From Chloroflexota bacterium (lineage in GTDB: Bacteria; Chloroflexota; Dehalococcoidia; SZUA-161; SpSt-899), in NCBI GenBank assembly GCA_018725425.1, contig QLUL01000070.1, positions 1 through 6,145 on the forward strand: a stretch of 6,145 nucleotides of DNA. Reading direction: 5' to 3'. The notes beneath the pieces are model-generated. The model saw nothing but the letters and a program-made list of their open reading frames with translations, did no database searches and had not been told where the DNA came from. Within the stretch, counting starts at the first letter, position 1. Each line of letters begins with the position of its first letter. This document shows positions 4,561 through 6,145 of the stretch, in pieces. The position numbers were made by a program, and so were the translations under genes.

Positions 4561-4580
4561 GGGCGCCTTACCCTGCGCCC
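4561..4580 (-). terminator. Hairpin downstream of the transposase gene, possible terminator
   Basis: GGGCGC (4561-4566) and GCGCCC (4575-4580) form a 6-bp GC stem with an eight-base loop, about 40 bases after the transposase stop. No T-run follows on the minus strand, so it is at best a weak terminator. A second palindrome, AGCAAAAT...ATTTTGCT, lies further on near 4506-4536. Confidence 0.3.
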
Positions 4581-4617
4581 CTCAAGATATATGCCTTGTC
4601 CGAAATCGGGCGAGAAG

Positions 4618-5829
4618 CTATGCCACAAGCCGTATTAATTGGTCGGCTGCAAGCGCCAATATGCCAAACATGAGATGGGCCATTATCTTGGCATGCCCTC
4701 GGACTCGTATCATCCTCCCGCCGAATTCATCTTTGAGCCGACCATTCACCCTCTCGACACTTGTTCTCTCTTTATATCGACGGTCTTCAGGCCGTTCAAG
4801 GTGAAGCAATTCAAAACGCCGAGCTTCCGCTCTCAGTTCCTCTTTTAGTTTCGTATTCCGGCGTGGGTTGATATCGATAATCGGTACATGCCCCAGCCGC
4901 TTGCTGTCTTCTCTGATGATCGGGGCATCATATGCTGAATCCATTATATCATACAGGTTGGTGACCCGTTGGCTTGTCATCGCTGCCAGCGGTAATGCCA
5001 CTTGGCTGTCATGGACTGAAGCTGAAGTCAGAATACAGCTAACGGGAATCTGACCGTCTGCAACATCGATGTGAAGCTTATATCCAACCCATGTCTCTTT
5101 GTATCCCTTGCTGTTTTTCTTCGTGCCAACATCACACTGACGGGGTAAATCCTCCAGCATTTCCTCTAATGTCATGGTTTGCTGGCGCTCCAGTCGCGTT
5201 GGCTCTTTCACCCGCTCTTCCCCTTTCTTCGGACGACCTCCTTTCCGCTTCGGCTTTTCCGGATTCAATTCGGCCTCTGCCTTTGCTTTCTTCTGCGGCT
5301 TTTCCCGGGCTTCAATCCTTGTCCTCGACTCCGATCGGGGATCCGCCGAATCACGTGAAATCTTGTCCTCGACTCCGATCGGGGAATGGCCAAGGATCTT
5401 CTCGGACAGATTATTGCCGATCAATGCCTGATGAACACATACCGGTAGTTGCGTCTCAGAAAACTCCGCAAAGGCTCTGGAGAATGTCGCCTCGCTTGGT
5501 ATCTCACTCTTCCGTTCCCATCCGCAGACTTGTCCTCGACTCCGATCGGGGATACACCGCAGCCTCTTGTCACATGCCAGACGATCCAATAGCGCACGCG
5601 TTGTCGGCATATTGTATACAGCTTTGGCAACAAAAGATCGGGCAATAGCAGCACGCTCTTTCGGTGGCCGTCCATACAAGCTGCGACTGAAGGCAACAAA
5701 CCTCTCAATTCGAATCAGCTCCAATGTGGTTACAAGTTTCTGATCTTTCTCCGTCAACTCGCCAACCTCTTCCTCGAGCCACGGGAAAAGACTCCTCTGT
5801 ATTCTCAGCCAGTATTGGGATAACTCCAT
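4618..5829 (-). CDS. Transposase, DDE type with IS4-style YREK motif, carrying three repeat insertions
   Basis: A 403-residue cut-and-paste type transposase. The ATG at 5829 was chosen over an upstream in-frame ATG (5889) because AAGGAGGT lies directly before it. The likely triad is D160 (I-S-R-D-S), D297 (M-D-S-A-Y-D) and E359, the last within Y352-x2-R355-x3-E359-x6-K366, an exact match to the Y(2)R(3)E(6)K signature of the IS4 group. A lysine/arginine-rich linker (about 176-215) precedes the core. Three 24-base repeats are inserted in frame: near residues 93-101, 149-156 and 163-171. Two of them flank the first catalytic aspartate, so activity may be reduced although the frame is open. Removing them gives L-R-C-I-C-G-W-E, G-H-I-S-R-D and D-S-A-E-I-E-A-R-E-K, which fit the family. 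Confidence 0.92.
   Translation of the reverse strand: MELSQYWLRIQRSLFPWLEEEVGELTEKDQKLVTTLELIRIERFVAFSRSLYGRPPKERAAIARSFVAKAVYNMPTTRALLDRLACDKRLRCIPDRSRGQVCGWERKSEIPSEATFSRAFAEFSETQLPVCVHQALIGNNLSEKILGHSPIGVEDKISRDSADPRSESRTRIEAREKPQKKAKAEAELNPEKPKRKGGRPKKGEERVKEPTRLERQQTMTLEEMLEDLPRQCDVGTKKNSKGYKETWVGYKLHIDVADGQIPVSCILTSASVHDSQVALPLAAMTSQRVTNLYDIMDSAYDAPIIREDSKRLGHVPIIDINPRRNTKLKEELRAEARRFELLHLERPEDRRYKERTSVERVNGRLKDEFGGRMIRVRGHAKIMAHLMFGILALAADQLIRLVA
5318..5341. repeat. 24-bp CTTG-hairpin repeat, copy in transposase phase 2
   Basis: CTTG + TCCTCGA + CTCCGA + TCGGGGA: a four-base tag, then a 7-bp stem (one G-T pair) with a six-base loop. Translated on the minus strand as P-R-S-E-S-R-T-R after a shared first codon. 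Lies 11 codons from the next copy. Confidence 0.92.
5362..5385. repeat. 24-bp CTTG-hairpin repeat, copy in transposase phase 1
   Basis: Identical to the copy at 5318-5341. Here its codon phase gives S-P-I-G-V-E-D-K, inserted exactly between G-H and I-S-R-D-S of the transposase catalytic region. Confidence 0.92.
5529..5552. repeat. 24-bp CTTG-hairpin repeat, copy in transposase phase 3
   Basis: Identical to the other two copies but read in the third phase, I-P-D-R-S-R-G-Q, inside the N-terminal L-R-x-I-C-G-W-E motif. Confidence 0.92.
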
Positions 5830-5928
5830 TGATGACCTCCTTCTCTTTGTCCATACCACTATTCTATCACATTCAAAGGAGATCATCACGTCTGCCTACA
5901 CGGTTGAAAAACCGGCTTCCCTACCCAC

Positions 5929-5950
5929 TTTTGCAAGAGGCTCACATCCT
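5929..5950 (-). repeat. Right terminal inverted repeat of the IS
   Basis: Reads TTTTGCAAGAGGCTCA then C and ATCCT, the complement of the left repeat at 4386-4407 with one mismatch. Confidence 0.9.
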
Positions 5951-6145
5951 TTTAATTCTGGGCAGTTAGGAGTCAACCCATCCCAATGCCCATCTCAGCC
6001 AGAACTCTTGAATGTTGGCGCATTCCGATACGTTCCCTTCATGAGGGCAAAGGAAAAGTTTTGTTTTCCAACATTCATCCCATGGTTCGCTCGAATTTTG
6101 ACAAATTAGCAAAGTTATGGTAAGATTTAAGCATTATGAACAAGA
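5951..6145. other. IS flank without recognisable gene
   Basis: No coding region is supported on either strand. The minus strand does not contain the missing IntI N-terminal half. It holds a 10-bp inverted repeat (TGAATGTTGG 6009-6018, complement at 6068-6077) and a GAATG-N6-CATTC palindrome (6010-6025) upstream of the promoter at 6098-6126; either could bind a regulator. Confidence 0.5.
6098..6126 (+). promoter_or_regulatory. Sigma-70-type promoter facing out of the window
   Basis: TTGACA (6098-6103), a 17-base spacer and TAAGAT (6121-6126) on the plus strand, close to consensus. An ATG at 6136 (ATG AAC AAG, then the window ends) lies only about three bases past the expected transcription start, so a gene starting there would be leaderless; otherwise its start is beyond the window. 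Confidence 0.6.

Larger units (their letters stand above)
4386..5950 (-). mobile_element. IS element, about 1.57 kb, IS4-type DDE transposase
   Basis: The element is bounded by 22-bp inverted repeats with one mismatch and encodes one transposase on the minus strand. The ends lie at the point where intI similarity stops, so the element truncates intI. No clear target duplication is visible: the flanks are GGTGATT on the left and TTTAATT on the right. The missing 5' half of intI is not on the other side, so a deletion or rearrangement accompanied or followed insertion. The 210 bases between the left repeat and the transposase stop hold no gene, only hairpins. Confidence 0.88.

Noticed and set aside
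4587..4605. CTTGTCCGAAATCGGGCGA as a further copy of the small repeat
   Set aside because: It shares the CTTGTCC start and a GGG block, but the stem does not pair well, so it may be chance or an old decayed copy.
5091..5648. A 185-codon open frame on the plus strand
   Set aside because: It lies entirely antisense to the transposase, which has clear catalytic motifs; the stop-free repeats help to keep the opposite strand open.

Overview
The window is the start of an integron cassette array whose integrase gene is broken, followed by an insertion sequence (IS) that has truncated that gene. Everything in the array lies on the minus strand, so it reads from high to low coordinates: intI remnant, attI-like region, then cassettes 1 to 5. 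The integrase points the same way as the cassettes and the array starts at its 3' end. This 'inverted integrase' layout is known from Treponema denticola, planctomycetes and some Chlorobi; most proteobacterial integrons have intI divergent. Together with an anaerobe-type flavodoxin/ferredoxin protein, this suggests an environmental, possibly anaerobic bacterium outside the classical proteobacterial integron hosts. The taxon cannot be fixed from the sequence. Cassettes differ visibly in base composition (cassette 1 GC-rich, cassette 3 AT-richer), as expected for genes of mixed origin.

Layout. 1-486: cassette 5 (cut by the window edge), a DUF4258-like gene overlapping a DUF2283-like gene, preceded by a 142-bp inverted-repeat element and a good promoter. 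487-1262: cassette 4, an unrecognised small antitoxin plus a RelE/ParE-type toxin that appears to start at CTG, with its own promoter. 1263-2260: cassette 3, an EFR1-type flavodoxin-2[4Fe-4S] protein. 2261-2885: cassette 2, hicA-hicB. 2886-3744: cassette 1, an orphan PD-(D/E)XK nuclease-like protein. Four attC sites (2880-2940, 2255-2390, 1257-1387, 481-616) separate them. Each has end sequences matching the 5' end of its own cassette, which fixes the cassette boundaries to the base. 3745-3919: attI-like region with long imperfect inverted repeats. 3920-4380: intI 3' fragment. 4386-5950: IS element with a DDE transposase carrying the IS4-type Y-R-E-K signature. 5951-6145: flank of unknown origin with a plus-strand promoter.

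The most unusual feature is a family of very small mobile repeats built as CTTG plus a 7-bp-stem hairpin. Three identical 24-bp copies sit inside the transposase gene in three different reading frames, all open. A 22-bp relative sits in intI, with a second identical copy inserted in its own loop; the resulting 44-bp insert shifts the frame just before the catalytic tyrosine. In silico removal of each insert restores the expected protein family sequence exactly.

Functionally, the array is a stability and defence type cassette set (three toxin-antitoxin-like pairs, one nuclease) plus one redox protein. The local integrase is certainly dead, so the array is frozen unless another integrase acts in trans.
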